A stretch of 64,000 nucleotides of DNA from Immersiella caudata (Eukaryota; Ascomycota; Sordariomycetes; Sordariales; Lasiosphaeriaceae). Every line of letters begins with the position of its first letter. The stretch's first letter is position 1. The position numbers and the translations under genes are program-made. Shown here piece after piece: positions 1-9,912 of this stretch. A model generated the notes under the pieces. The model had not been told where the DNA came from. It saw only the letters and a list, made by a program, of their open reading frames with translations, and did no database searches. The stretch covers positions 5,952,001 to 6,016,000 of the forward strand of contig JAULSU010000003.1 in assembly GCA_030512335.1 (NCBI GenBank). Direction: 5' to 3'.

Positions 1-537
1 ATTGTGACTGAAATCGTCTGCCGACAGGTGATATGTCTCCACCCCCGCGATTAGGAGCGCAGGACATTCGGGGATTTTCTGCTACTTTCATGGTCGTAGA
101 AAGTAGTAGCTCATTTAAAGCGGTCCAGTTCAACTATGGTAGGGTAGGTAACATTTTGCTTCAACTAAACGTGACTGGGGATTTCTGACGTCGACCAGCA
201 ATGCCCTTTCCAGACTTTGACATGACTTGGTTGACAGCACAAAACGTAAGGTGTTTTCAGATGAAATGGGGCAGCCAAAAACACGCCACAAGCAACGCAG
301 GTATCCCAACACAGTCGGGTCCCCACAGCAGGATGTATCAGCATCGGCCTCATTTTTTTTTTTTTTTACATTCCCCATCCGGACCTCACAACAACCCAAA
401 ACTCCAAGAGCTCTCCCACGAATACACCTCCCCCGGCCCCGTAATCTGCGCATCCACCCTTCCCCATTCCGGTCTGCCAACTGTCAGCGTCATTCCATCC
501 TCTTCCCCGTTTCCACCCGGGAACTCTGCTTGGAAAC
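1..537. other. Gene-free 5' edge
   Basis: No convincing coding sequence was seen on either strand. The stretch contains a homopolymer run of about 16 T at 352-367. The right end is the 3' flank of the aldose epimerase gene, which is read leftwards and stops at 538. Confidence 0.5.
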
Positions 538-1828
538 TCACCGATTAATCCCATCAACATAATCCTGCGGCTCAATCGCAATACACGAACTCCTCTCCAC
601 CTTTTTCCTGTTCCCCGTTCCCTGCGTCGTCTTCAGATTCGCCGATCCATCTGACCACGCACAGGTATAGAGAACAACCCCGACTTGATCCGTCCGCATC
701 TCTGCCTTGATCCCACTCCAAGCACTTCCCAACCTCAGGACTACATCTCCCTTCTTCGCTCCCTCTATGAGCCAAAAGCCATTGTAGCCTTCACAGCTTC
801 CCCCGCAGTTTCCTCGGAATCCACTTGCACTCCGCGAGTGACCTAGTGCGGGGTTTGGTTTGGAATGGAAATCATTGATGCTACCCGGTGCTGCTTCGAG
901 GATTCTTCCGGTCGGTAAAGCAGAGGAGTCGATGGCGAGGTAGCGCTTGGAGAATGGGAGGGAGAGGGTGTGGTCCCATATTAGGGGTGTCGAGGGGTTG
1001 CGGTAGGCGTCGAGGTTGAAGTAGGTGTGTTGGGTTAGCATCAGGGCTGGGTGTGTTAGATAGGGAGGGGGGGCAAGGCGGAAGGGAAAGAAGGAGAAAA
1101 GAGGGGGGAAAGAGAGAGGAAAGAGGGGTGATGGGGAAAGGGAAAAGGGGAACCCACGCGTTTTAGCGGTGGCGGTGGCAAACATCTTGATGTCCCATGT
1201 GCTGTTGAAGACGGAGTAAGTCACATTCGCCGTAACCTGGCCGGGCATTCCAGTGGACTCGTTTTCCTTGTCGATGATGGAGAACGTGATCGAGGTGTCG
1301 GATACCGCGGCGATGGTCCACGTGCGATAGGACCAGTTGTTGGTCCCGCTGTGTAATGTGTTCTGCCCGTCATTCTTTTGAGTGCGGAAGGTCTTACCGT
1401 CGATGGTGAACTGGCCTTTGCTGATTCGGTTGGCATAGCGGCCCGGGATAGCGTTGTACGTTGGATGGCTGGGGTCCTTTGCTGGGAGGTGTTAGCAAAC
1501 CACAGCTAGGTGTTAATTAGATGAGGAGCTGGGGTTTTGGTCGTACGGTAGTATGCCGCGTCATCATGTCCGAGGACGACATCAACTTCATTGCCACTTT
1601 TGTCTTTGACGAAGAGATTCGTCAGTGTCGCGCCGTAGGGGATGAACTGATCGAGCGTCAGAATTTTGTGCGAAATTCTCGGGGGGAGTGGTGTGCCTGT
1701 GCTCTGATCCCTGGCGCGGAAATCGTGTACCTCCCATCAGCCCCTGGCTTGGGTATCTCTTGCGCGGCAACGACTGCCAGTCTAGCAAGGAGAGAAGACA
1801 ACATCCAGAGCCAGCTTCTGATCACCAT
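538..1828 (-). CDS. Secreted aldose 1-epimerase (galactose mutarotase family)
   Basis: Aldose 1-epimerases interconvert the alpha and beta anomers of aldoses such as glucose and galactose. I join four exons: 1828-1697, 1646-1547, 1481-1158 and 1046-538, giving 1065 nt and 354 residues. The start ATG opens a signal peptide (MVIRSWLWMLSSLLARLAVV, then AAQ), so the enzyme is probably secreted. Family motifs seen in order are FIPYGATLTNLFV, HPTYNAIPGRYANRI, ENESTGMPGQVT, LTQHTYFNLDAY (the catalytic His region) and EPQDYVDGINR (the Glu expected to be the general base). Introns 2 and 3 are GT-AG. Intron 1 (1696-1647, 50 nt) reads GC-AG with a CTGAC branch-like site, and splicing there restores the conserved junction RAQ/FIPYGA. 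The length matches secreted fungal members. The family call is firm; the GC-AG boundary is inferred from reading frame and conservation. Confidence 0.88.
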
Positions 1829-2277
1829 CTTCGTTGTTCAAATGGGAACTGCTGATGCAGGTGCCTTTCAATGTTTCTGTGTCCAAATCAATGTAGCTGG
1901 TGCGAGGGGCTGTGGCGCCCAAATACCTCTGGCCATGTACTAGTAGTGCCAAATATCCATAAATGCTTACCATGTATTACCGAAAGCCAAGTACACACGC
2001 TGGGTAGCGGTCCAATAATGGTATGTTGTTATAGTACCTTGAGGGGTAGCTTCCACACTGTGAATGGCCCGGCTATTTGGAGCTGGTACTGACTCTGGGC
2101 GACTTACCCCATCGCACATAGAGAACATGCGTTGCACGCGGGGATTGAAGGCGTATTAACCTATGCTCGTAAAGGCTGTTTGGGGTATCATTATCCCTTT
2201 GCAGGTCATGCCCTAGGCGCCTTGAGCTTCTAATATCTAACCACAGTTTTTAGCGGCTCAGTTGACACTTGTTTCGT
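1829..2277. other. Intergenic, no gene seen
   Basis: This is the 5' flank of the epimerase gene and the 3' flank of the small cysteine-rich relic. I see no coding pattern on either strand, and the short open frames here lack signal peptides or family motifs. Confidence 0.4.
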
Positions 2278-2532
2278 TTATATCGAAGGCTTGGGCAGAT
2301 TTGGGTGACATATTTCCCAGTTCTCCATGAAGCAAGCAACACAGTAATTCTTGGGTAAGTAGACTGAGAGTGAGCCTTGGTGGCAGTTGGGTTCCCAGCC
2401 GGTTTGGGGGAGCCAGGTGCAGGGGGAGGGGGTTGCCTGTTGACGAGGCCCGCGGTACTGAGGCGGGTGCAGGTGCGGCGCTGATGGGGGTGAGGAGTAA
2501 GGTTAGCTTAGCGATGATGGTAGGTTGGGCAT
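2278..2532 (-). pseudogene. Relic of a small cysteine-rich secreted protein
   Basis: An ATG in a good fungal start context (2532) is followed out of frame by a typical signal sequence (KLTLLLTPISAAPAPAS). The likely mature part lies in yet another frame, ends at a TAA at 2278, and has five Cys and several Trp (CTWLPQTGWEPNC, then YCVACF and WEIC). The frame changes once just after the ATG and once between the signal sequence and the first Cys. The second shift could be spanned by a GT...AG segment of 22 nt, far too short for a normal intron. A branch-like GCTAAC before a CAG lies inside the signal-coding part, so an alternative exon structure is possible. I cannot assign a family. It is either a decayed gene or one with a small first exon that I could not place. 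Confidence 0.4.
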
Positions 2533-2860
2533 GGTGTTTGGAGATTCAGTCTGCGTTTAGTTGAGTTGGTGGAAGTCGGACGTTTTCGGTTATTAATGTA
2601 GCTTTTTGTAGAGTTGGAGGTTTAGTAGCGACTAAACTGAGATGCCCGGATGCGAAAGCCGGGTTAAACGCGGTGCCGAGTGTACTACCGGCTCAAGGAG
2701 AGACGGTACCCCATGATGCTGATTTTACATTTTATATTAAATCGGAAAAGTTCCGAACAGCCCCACCACCCTGAAGTCCGGTAAATCATATCAGCGAGCG
2801 TGTCAGGAGAACCGAGGCTCTATTCCGAGTAACCCTTGACTTCCAGTCAGAACCAAGTGC

Positions 2861-5059
2861 TCAAATCCACCTTCCCGTCATGTGTGCCAGTTGCCGATAT
2901 CTCAAACCTTGGTCAGAATTCACAAACATCATCTTCACCCATAACTTATATAACTTGGCCACCTCGTTCCAACCTTCCCGCATCTGCCCACTCGTGTCGC
3001 AGTTGATGCATAAATACCTGTCCTGATCAAAAATGTATGAGCATTCATAGAATCTATGGCCCACGTACCCAACGGGTAGAGAAGTGGGTTTGATGGATAA
3101 CCCACTTGCTTGGCGATTAACACCGCCCGATGCTCGAAAGAGCTGGGATAACTTTGGCCGAAGCAAGTCTACAGCAGTCTTTCCTTCCCAGTGAGCGTTG
3201 GTATCCAGGCCCCATTGCTTCATCAGGACGACCAGGATGTACAAGGCGTGTTTTTGGAGCCTCTAGTAGGCTTCTCCGCAAACATGCCAGATCCGGAACC
3301 TGTCATCGGTCCCAACATTGGTGGTTCCATATCGATGAACTTTTGGACGAGGCTATGAAGCACTGTGAAGCTGTTATTGTTGGGATAAGAGTTGATGTTG
3401 GCTCCCATGTCGATAAGATGACGCACTGTGACAAGAGTCTGGGAGGAGAGCTCTCGAAGTGTGCAGTTGGAAGGGTGTGTCGCTGAGGAAAACCTAAGTA
3501 CGCCCTGAGGACTCTTGTAAAAATCTGACCAGGAATCTCGAAAGATCTGTGATAATATCTAGTTATGTATGAGTTGGTCCAACGGCTGGCAGTCGGGAAG
3601 GGATGCCGCTATGTGAACAAGATCGTGCCAGACCTCGTTGCAGAAGTATCGTCCCTGCCTGAGGGTAGTTGGACAGAAGTCTGGTCTTGGCAGTACTATT
3701 TCGGGGGGGGGGGGACTCGGTGTCGCGTTTGCCCAAGTGTGTCAAGAAACTGGCTGTATTGTGCCCTGGCTTTGCACCGATGACGAGCATTTCGAGGGCG
3801 GCGAGGAAATATGGCTCCCGGCGTACGGGGTGGCGAACTAAACACCTCTTCAGCACCTTCTGGCAAATCTCAGCCTTGGTCGACTTGGGCGTCGAGTTGT
3901 GAACGATGGGCAAAAGCAAAGCCGGAAAATTCACGGGCTCCATGTTCTCCAGGAGTTCCAGCTCCTCCTTGTCGTTGCACATTATAGCAGCCCCCTGGGC
4001 TCCCATAGGTGTCTCGTGACCTCCCGAGAGACGCATCATCCATACGCGATGGCTGCTGCCAGTGATGGCCCCTGTCTCCAGAAGCTTTCTCGCACAAGCT
4101 ACCAGGGGAGCAGCGATGCGGCCGCCCTGTTTGTGGTGGATTGCCGTTGTCTGGCTGTTAGATCCTTGTTAGGAAACGGTCACAGGGGCGTCAAGGGAAG
4201 GGAAAGGAAGATTCTTGGGGAAAGAAAGTCAATATGTGCGCATTGCTTTAAACGATGGCTAACAAATTTCGGGAGAGCTCGATCCCCACGGTATTGCCGA
4301 GTTTGTGATACCCTTGATGACAAACTTTCCGGTGGTCCCTGTGATAGAACTGTACATGCGCTTCTCAACCCAGTTGCATGACACCAGACCTAGAGGAATT
4401 CCCGCCCAAATCGAGTGCCCATTCACCACAAGAAACCCATCTCTCTCCTTCCTCCCAGTCACCGTCACGACACAACCCGTTTTCCCATCCTCCTCCCGAA
4501 ACAAAAACAGCAATGGCAACGAATCATCCCCCGACTTCGGCAATCCCAACTACGCTGTCTACCACGCGGTAACCGCCCATGTAGCAAAGCCAACCGCCCA
4601 TACCGCAGCCGGAAGCAAAATCCACTCCCATTGCACCAGTATCAGCGTAGCCGGCGGGGCCCCCCCCCCCGCACCCGCTCACCGGTTCCATGTGCGGGGG
4701 ATTACACAATCCATGAGACTCTTTATAACTCCCTTTGCAAACACATCGTCAGAACTCCACGCGTCCCAATAACTCAGCAAGCCGCGCCTCGCCCGTTCGC
4801 CGAAAGCCCTCCGCAGCACCCTCAGGTTGCATCTGAAGAAAATCGGCGCTGTCGAGGCGCCAAGGAAGGACAACACGGAGAATACCCTGCATTCTGCTCG
4901 GCCGCTTCGCCTGCAATCTTGCCAACTCGTCCTCCCACGCCTTGGCCGTGTCCCACTGGGTTGCCCCAGTGTTGCGTCCTCGGCGGTTTCGTCGGCTGAC
5001 TCATGCATGTGAAATACTGGGAGACCACAAAGGGGACAGGTGTAACTGCCGCTCTCCAA
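2861..5059 (-). pseudogene. Disrupted ankyrin-repeat / CPLC-type fungal protein gene
   Basis: Reading leftwards, the first piece (5059-4679) begins with YTCPLCGLPVFHMH, a Cys pair typical of large fungal F-box-like hypothetical proteins, and includes WQDC. A middle piece (4549-4259) and another (about 4039-3720) carry coding-like sequence such as FREEDGKTGCVVTV and LAALEMLVIGAKPG. Then come GRYFCNEVWHDLVHIAASLP (about 3630-3565) and two ankyrin-like units: VRHLIDMGANINS...TVLHSLV (about 3425-3340) and VVLMKQWGLDTNAHWEGKTAVDLL (about 3235-3160). The pieces lie in different frames. Two frame changes coincide with homopolymer runs (G at about 3704-3715, C at about 4661-4670) and others cannot be explained by introns I can define. 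The last open segment stops at 2861. The gene is probably degenerate, although sequencing indels in homopolymers could mimic this. Function unknown beyond protein-protein interaction repeats. Confidence 0.4.
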
Positions 5060-5371
5060 TCAATACCACATCAATTACGTCGTCATATTCATTACTACAG
5101 GAAATTATTCCGGGAGGTGGTCAACCGCGGGCTGACCCAACCTTTCCCACATCCCCCGCTGCCACCATGGCTTGACACTCCCAGATACGGAATGCCAAGT
5201 TCCACTCGGGAGGCAGACCCCTAGCCTAGCCAAAACCCTGCGCCCGACTTCAAGTCAGGATTTGACACCTGCGAGGCACTCCGTCAGCAGCAGACCTTAA
5301 ATGTCAAGCACGGGTTTGCCGCACTCTTATAACTAGTGTGTTCTCCTCCCTAGATCGCGATCCATCGTGAC

Positions 5372-5539
5372 TCAGAAGCATGCGGGTTTGCAGCCCGGCG
5401 CTGCTTCCGCATTGGGCTCAGGGTCACGCTTTGCCACTTCCAGGAGCGGGAGTTGGTCTGAAGTTTGGTCGATCTTGGGGGTAGGGGCTGCCAGAGAGAG
5501 GGCAGCGAGCGTGAAGAAGATGGTGATGGTGAGCTTCAT
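5372..5539 (-). CDS. Small secreted peptide precursor, Kex2-type, C-terminal CKPACF
   Basis: This is a 55-residue open frame, too small for most gene finders, with an ATG at 5539 in good context. The signal peptide reads MKLTITIFFTLAALSLAA, followed by a propeptide PTPKIDQTSDQLPLLEVAKR that ends in a Lys-Arg dibasic site. The remaining tail is DPEPNAEAAPGCKPACF. After Kex2 cleavage, the residues DP-EP-NA-EA-AP form successive X-Pro/X-Ala dipeptides, the pattern trimmed by Ste13-type dipeptidyl aminopeptidase in alpha-factor-like precursors, and would leave GCKPACF with two Cys four apart. A TATA box lies about 135 bp upstream. The tail is not one of the repeated pheromone peptides I know. A single-copy secreted signalling or effector-like peptide is an inference; secretion and the KR site are visible. 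Confidence 0.65.
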   Translation of the reverse strand: MKLTITIFFTLAALSLAAPTPKIDQTSDQLPLLEVAKRDPEPNAEAAPGCKPACF

Positions 5540-5671
5540 TTTGAAGTCAAGACGTTGGATAGAAGGGGGCTTGCAGTGGGAAGGTTGAAGATTCTTAGTG
5601 CCAGACTAGAGCGGAAGAGCCTGCTTGAGGAGAGCCCAAGTTCATGTTTTTCTCGGCGGTGTGAGCCCTGA

Positions 5672-5678
5672 TTTATAC
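5672..5678 (-). promoter_or_regulatory. TATA box of the small peptide gene
   Basis: The minus strand reads GGGTATAAATC here, about 135 bp upstream of the ATG at 5539. That spacing is normal for a fungal gene with a 5' leader of about 100 nt. Confidence 0.55.
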
Positions 5679-5689
5679 CCGGTTGGCAT

Positions 5690-6560
5690 CTGGGAAACTT
5701 AGGTTATCGACCGGAGAAAATGGCGCTCGGGGTGGAGTTATACCTGCACCATGGGAGCAAAAGAAGACAATGTTTCAGTGGTGGTGACTTACGGAACGAT
5801 GGCACTGGATCAATCGACCAGCGCCTCCAGTTAACGCCCATCTGAAGATAGGGGCCAGCCGTTGTCATTGGTTGTTTCTTGGGCTCCCGGCACATGAAGT
5901 TCAGGATGGTCTCGAGACTGGAAAGATCATAGGTGGAAAAAAAAAACGCTCAACCTCTACACCTCGGCGGGTTTCATTATTAAGCTGCCCTATGTATTGG
6001 GTTGACGGGCGAAGGCGCTTGTTCGAGCCAAGGGACTGGAGAGTTGACCAGTTCCTGCCAAGGCCGAGATGGGAGCCTATCACACTGCCTTTCTCTATGC
6101 ATGTCCCTGCCTAGGTGAAGGAAACATATTCCCCGCAAAGTGATGCAGGCAGCTGAAACAGCGTGGGGTCCAAGTCTTGCGCCCTTGCATCAAACACAGA
6201 AAGATCTCTCGCCCAACGCTATTGGTCGTAAAACCTGTCATGATAGCGAGATCCAATACCATAGGCCGCTCTTCAGCTGAACTTTTCCCACTGCAGCTTT
6301 CTGCATGTCAGAACCCAATGCAGCGACGCAAGAGTCTCGGGACCAGAATGTTTGAGAGTGAAAGAACCCACCGGTTTTGGGGCCAATATTCAATTCCCTT
6401 TTGATGCGGGGAAAATCACCGACACATCAATCAATCAGACCGTTCATGCACCTTTGGCAAGGATGAACGAAAACTGGGAGTTGGGAAGGGGGCCACTTTG
6501 AGTCATCAAGCCGTCTTATGAAACACATGATGGCCAATGGTGTCTTGTGGAAAACTGCCA
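5690..6560. other. Intergenic between two divergent small secreted genes
   Basis: This is the shared upstream region of the leftward peptide gene (ATG 5539) and the rightward Gly-rich precursor (ATG 6711). No convincing open frame was seen. It should carry the promoters of both genes. Confidence 0.4.
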
Positions 6561-6570
6561 AAGGTTTGCA

Positions 6571-6576
6571 TATAAA
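6571..6576 (+). promoter_or_regulatory. TATA box of the Gly-rich precursor gene
   Basis: TATAAA in the context GCATATAAAGCAAGG, 135 bp upstream of the ATG at 6711, followed by a CT/CA-rich leader (CTCAACCTCATCTCGCTCTC) typical of strongly expressed fungal genes. Confidence 0.6.
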
Positions 6577-6710
6577 GCAAGGCTCTATTCCGTGGCTCAC
6601 CTACCAGCACAAGGTTCAGCTCAACCTCATCTCGCTCTCCATCACCCACTCGGCAATCCTCACCTCCAATCCCACCACAAAATCACTCTGAGCTAGCCTC
6701 AACCCCAACA

Positions 6711-7094
6711 ATGAAGTACACAACCATCCCCATCCTCCTCACCCTCGCCACCCTCGCCCTGTCCGCACCCTTCAAGGCAGTTCAACCCCTAGCAAACAGC
6801 CCCAAGGGCCTCGGCCACGGAAAACGCCAAGATGATTTCTCACCCTCCAAAGGGACCCGACCCTTTTCGGTTGTCCCAGGCGACTCAAGTCCTATCGGAA
6901 GGCGTCAAAGTGGCGATAATGGGAGTTTTGCGTCAAGTCCAAATGGTCCTGACGGGGCTGTAGCGCCGCCTGTAGCCGGGCCCACTGGTCCTGAGGGGTT
7001 TTATGATGGCGGGAATGGAGGTGGGAATGGCGGCGGGGGTGGAGGTGGCGGTGGAGGTGGCGGAAATGGAGGTGGTTCGGGGGGTGACTGGTAG
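6711..7094 (+). CDS. Small secreted Gly-rich protein with dibasic processing sites
   Basis: The 127-residue frame begins with a clear signal peptide (MKYTTIPILLTLATLALSAP). The mature region has a Lys-Arg site followed by QDDFSP (about residue 38-39) and an Arg-Arg site followed by QSGDNG (about residue 64-65), both fitting Kex2-like cleavage. A Pro/Gly linker then leads to a Gly/Asn tail of about 30 residues ending SGGDW. There are no cysteines. It has its own TATA box and leader and stands divergent from the 55-aa peptide precursor, so the pair may share regulation (inference). The tail resembles Gly-rich structural or cell-wall peptides, but no family can be named. The reading frame is intact; the function is unknown. 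Confidence 0.65.
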   Translation: MKYTTIPILLTLATLALSAPFKAVQPLANSPKGLGHGKRQDDFSPSKGTRPFSVVPGDSSPIGRRQSGDNGSFASSPNGPDGAVAPPVAGPTGPEGFYDGGNGGGNGGGGGGGGGGGGNGGGSGGDW

Positions 7095-7513
7095 TTTCCG
7101 AGGGATAGGGTTGTTGGGCAATTCGAGTGGCAAACCCGTTCCAGTGCGAGTTGTCTTATCATCTGGTCTGTTGCTTAAGGTATCGAGAGGGTGGATGTTG
7201 ACTTCTTAGTTGTAGTGGTTGGGAATTAAGGACAGGAGGGTGGTGGGTCGGGGAACGGAGTTCTAAAACGGGGCGTGAACAGAGGCGGTTTACCCGACAG
7301 GCTAGCGTGACATGACTCTAGGTGATGCAACGCTAGGTAGCGATATATTTTGGTGTGGCATGGATCTTGTTTTCAAGGCTACTTCATCGAATGAGGGGGT
7401 GTCAAGCGTGGTTATAACAGTCGCGGACTTAAATGCAAGAATCAGGCCGCAATGATGGAAGATTACATAGAGATGCTCCATCGTTCTATCTAGATCTCCC
7501 ACAGCCCCAGGCA
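7095..7513. other. Convergent intergenic region
   Basis: This is the 3' flank of the Gly-rich precursor (plus strand) and of the HET gene (minus strand). No gene was recognised. Confidence 0.4.
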
Positions 7514-9376
7514 CTATACTCTCGGGGGCTGAAGGGTTGGGCCCTGAGGGATCTTGAGTCTCCCGACTGAAGGAATATGTGGATCGTCAGGATCGCCCAA
7601 TGTAGCTAAGGTTGAGTCTGGACTACCGTTCCGTCTTCCCTGGCCTTCTTTCAGTTCTCCCCTCCCACTCGAGATGCGCAAAACCAGGATACCACCCCCC
7701 GGCCGAAGGAGTGCGTTGGACATATCCATCGTAACAGATATATCAATGGCCTTGTGGTATTGAGCTGGCTGGTCCCATTCTGCATGTAGTACCTGCTGAC
7801 TGAGTGCCTTCAATAGGTCCTTAGGGTCTCTCAGCTCTACCCATCCATCTAATCTGGACTTGGCGGCGGATACGTCGCGTGGGTAAACGAAGAGCTGACA
7901 ATACGGGCGCATAACCCCAGTAGCCAATATTGTTTTGATGGACACAAAGAGAAATACAGGCACCCCTGCCCGTTTCCCGGACGGGTATGTGCGGAAGCTT
8001 TCCTCCGACAAGAAAGACTTGACCACGGCGTTCTCGTTTCGAGTTCGATGTCTGAGGTGGGCAATACCGGTATACCGATCAAAGCTAGGGTACGCCCGAT
8101 GGGAGCATTCCCACATCCTTCGCTCTTGTAGATCGAATAAAAGCATTACGTGATCGCGTCCGGAGCAGATATCAGATGGCCTGCCGTTTCTCATTTCCAC
8201 AAAGTGGGAATCCTCGGATTTCAGGCTCCCGGCTGGCGTTGGCTTGGTCTTGACCAAGATTGACAGTTCTCTAATCCTATACCGACCTGTCGTTGCGTCT
8301 TCGAGGATGATTGGGCGCCTGGGATGTTTCACCCGGCTGGCATGCACGACCTTCCCTGTCTGGTAGCCTTCGAGCCGAATTGCTACCACAAGTTTGCGAT
8401 ACTTCAATAAATTTCGTGGCCTGGCTTGTAGTAATACGAAGAATCCATCCCATCCGCAAGTAAAAAGAACAGGAAGATCAATGGACAGACCGGCATTCGT
8501 CATGGTAAAAACGGATATGCCGTAGTTGTGGCCGAAGCTTGACCAGCTGTAGGACTCTCTGTCGGCAAACTGGGTCGGAGAGTATGCCAGAAGGCTAGTC
8601 CAGCCGTCGGGCACGTCAGAGTTCCAGTTCCAGCAAAAGATGGTGTGGTCGTTGCAGACTCTGATGATTTCGTTTTGGAGGCGGGTGAAGGCCTTGAGTC
8701 CCTCCCCGTATAATAGAGGCATATTGATGTCGAAGAGACCCAGCATGCAGTAGGCCAGGTCTTCAACCCGTGTTGTAGTCCGCCTGGCCAGCCATGACAT
8801 CTTCAGCGCAACCGAAGCGCCATCGACCACGCTTTCAGCTCCCGAAAGAAACCCTTCCTCAATCCCGGTAATGGTGGAGATGGCTGTAGCCATTGCGCCA
8901 GCCCTGGAACCCAGCTTCGTCCAATCCCGGGCGTAAAAGGTCAATTCGCGTGGTGCCAGAAGTTCCTGGAGTGTCCACCCACGCGTGAACCACCGGCTCT
9001 CTCGAAGTTGGTTCGCTATGGTCTCGTCATCAACCTCGTCGCTGGCAGAGGGAACGTCGCTGAGGTAGGCGTAGCAGATTTCGGATTGGGCGTACCAGGC
9101 GAACATGGAATTGATGGCCTCGGTCAGCTCCGCCGAGCTCGTCTTGTCGATGCAGTTTGTATCGACCCAGACCCATTGGAATCCATGCTCCCGCGCTTTG
9201 GCACAGGCCCCCTTAATCTTGGCGAACCCTTTCTTTCGTGAGGCCTTATCAAGATCGCTCCAGTCTTGGAACGTGACTTCGCCGTCACCCCATGTGTGAG
9301 AGAGAATGGCGTATTTGGGGATCTCGTCTCCGAAGAACTCGGACAGAGCAAATGTCTCGGTGTTTATCAACCGCAT
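7514..9376 (-). CDS. HET-domain protein (heterokaryon incompatibility family)
   Basis: HET-domain proteins act in fungal non-self recognition and programmed cell death after fusion of unlike hyphae. Using the ATG at 9376 (MRLINTETFALSEFFG), the protein has 620 residues. An in-frame upstream ATG at 9559 adds 61 residues that do not look like part of the family. The HET domain occupies roughly residues 1-200: YAILSHTWGDGEVTFQDW, WVWVDTNCIDKTSSAELTEA, CYAYLSDV and WFTRGWTLQELLAP are all present. The segment after it (RVEDLAYCMLGLFDINMPLLYGEG) is the usual follow-on domain of HET-E/HET-D-like proteins. The C-terminal 350 residues have no NACHT or WD40 repeats, so this is the short architecture without an NLR receptor module. 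No intron is evident and the frame is intact. Confidence 0.9.
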   Translation of the reverse strand: MRLINTETFALSEFFGDEIPKYAILSHTWGDGEVTFQDWSDLDKASRKKGFAKIKGACAKAREHGFQWVWVDTNCIDKTSSAELTEAINSMFAWYAQSEICYAYLSDVPSASDEVDDETIANQLRESRWFTRGWTLQELLAPRELTFYARDWTKLGSRAGAMATAISTITGIEEGFLSGAESVVDGASVALKMSWLARRTTTRVEDLAYCMLGLFDINMPLLYGEGLKAFTRLQNEIIRVCNDHTIFCWNWNSDVPDGWTSLLAYSPTQFADRESYSWSSFGHNYGISVFTMTNAGLSIDLPVLFTCGWDGFFVLLQARPRNLLKYRKLVVAIRLEGYQTGKVVHASRVKHPRRPIILEDATTGRYRIRELSILVKTKPTPAGSLKSEDSHFVEMRNGRPSDICSGRDHVMLLFDLQERRMWECSHRAYPSFDRYTGIAHLRHRTRNENAVVKSFLSEESFRTYPSGKRAGVPVFLFVSIKTILATGVMRPYCQLFVYPRDVSAAKSRLDGWVELRDPKDLLKALSQQVLHAEWDQPAQYHKAIDISVTMDMSNALLRPGGGILVLRISSGRGELKEGQGRRNGSPDSTLATLGDPDDPHIPSVGRLKIPQGPTLQPPRV

Positions 9377-9912
9377 GATTGAGTGCAGGTGGCTGAAAAG
9401 GTTGAGGTTCGGTTGAGAATCCCAATCGCCGAAATAGAGTCTAATCGTGGACGTCGGAGTTGAGCCTTCCATCAATATTGCCGAGAACCCCGCTTCTGTA
9501 GAAGTGCACTGCCACGCCGGTGCTAATGCCACCGTGCCAAGACAATCCCGTCCGCCCATTCCCCATTTGTCAAATCCTCAGTCTTCAAACCAAACGTGAT
9601 AAGGTTCTCTCTAGGCACCAGTGGCTGCGCCTCATGACCATTTTCCAGTCCACATCCTGAGCTACAACGCCTTCCACAGTAGCGGGAATAATGACAAAGA
9701 AGTTTTTGTGACTGGTGAGTTCAGGTTCAGCTAGATTATTCTTTCAACAGAGAGACGCATTGTCCATTATTTCCGTCGACCCAGCACACCCTAAAGGGCC
9801 CGGAAAGCGGGAGCAGTCCTGACATCAACACCACGGCCCCACCCGTCCCATATAGGCGCCCCATTTGCGCCAAGCTCCCACAAATCGCTACGGTGGATGT
9901 CCACATCCACAA
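9377..9912. other. Intergenic between HET gene and tRNA-Asp
   Basis: Includes the 5' flank of the HET gene (and the alternative in-frame ATG at 9559). No other coding signal was recognised. Confidence 0.4.

Noticed and set aside
7514..9376. NLR-type incompatibility receptor (HET plus NACHT plus WD40)
   Set aside because: Only the HET part and its usual follow-on region are present; no Walker motifs or repeats occur in the C-terminal part.
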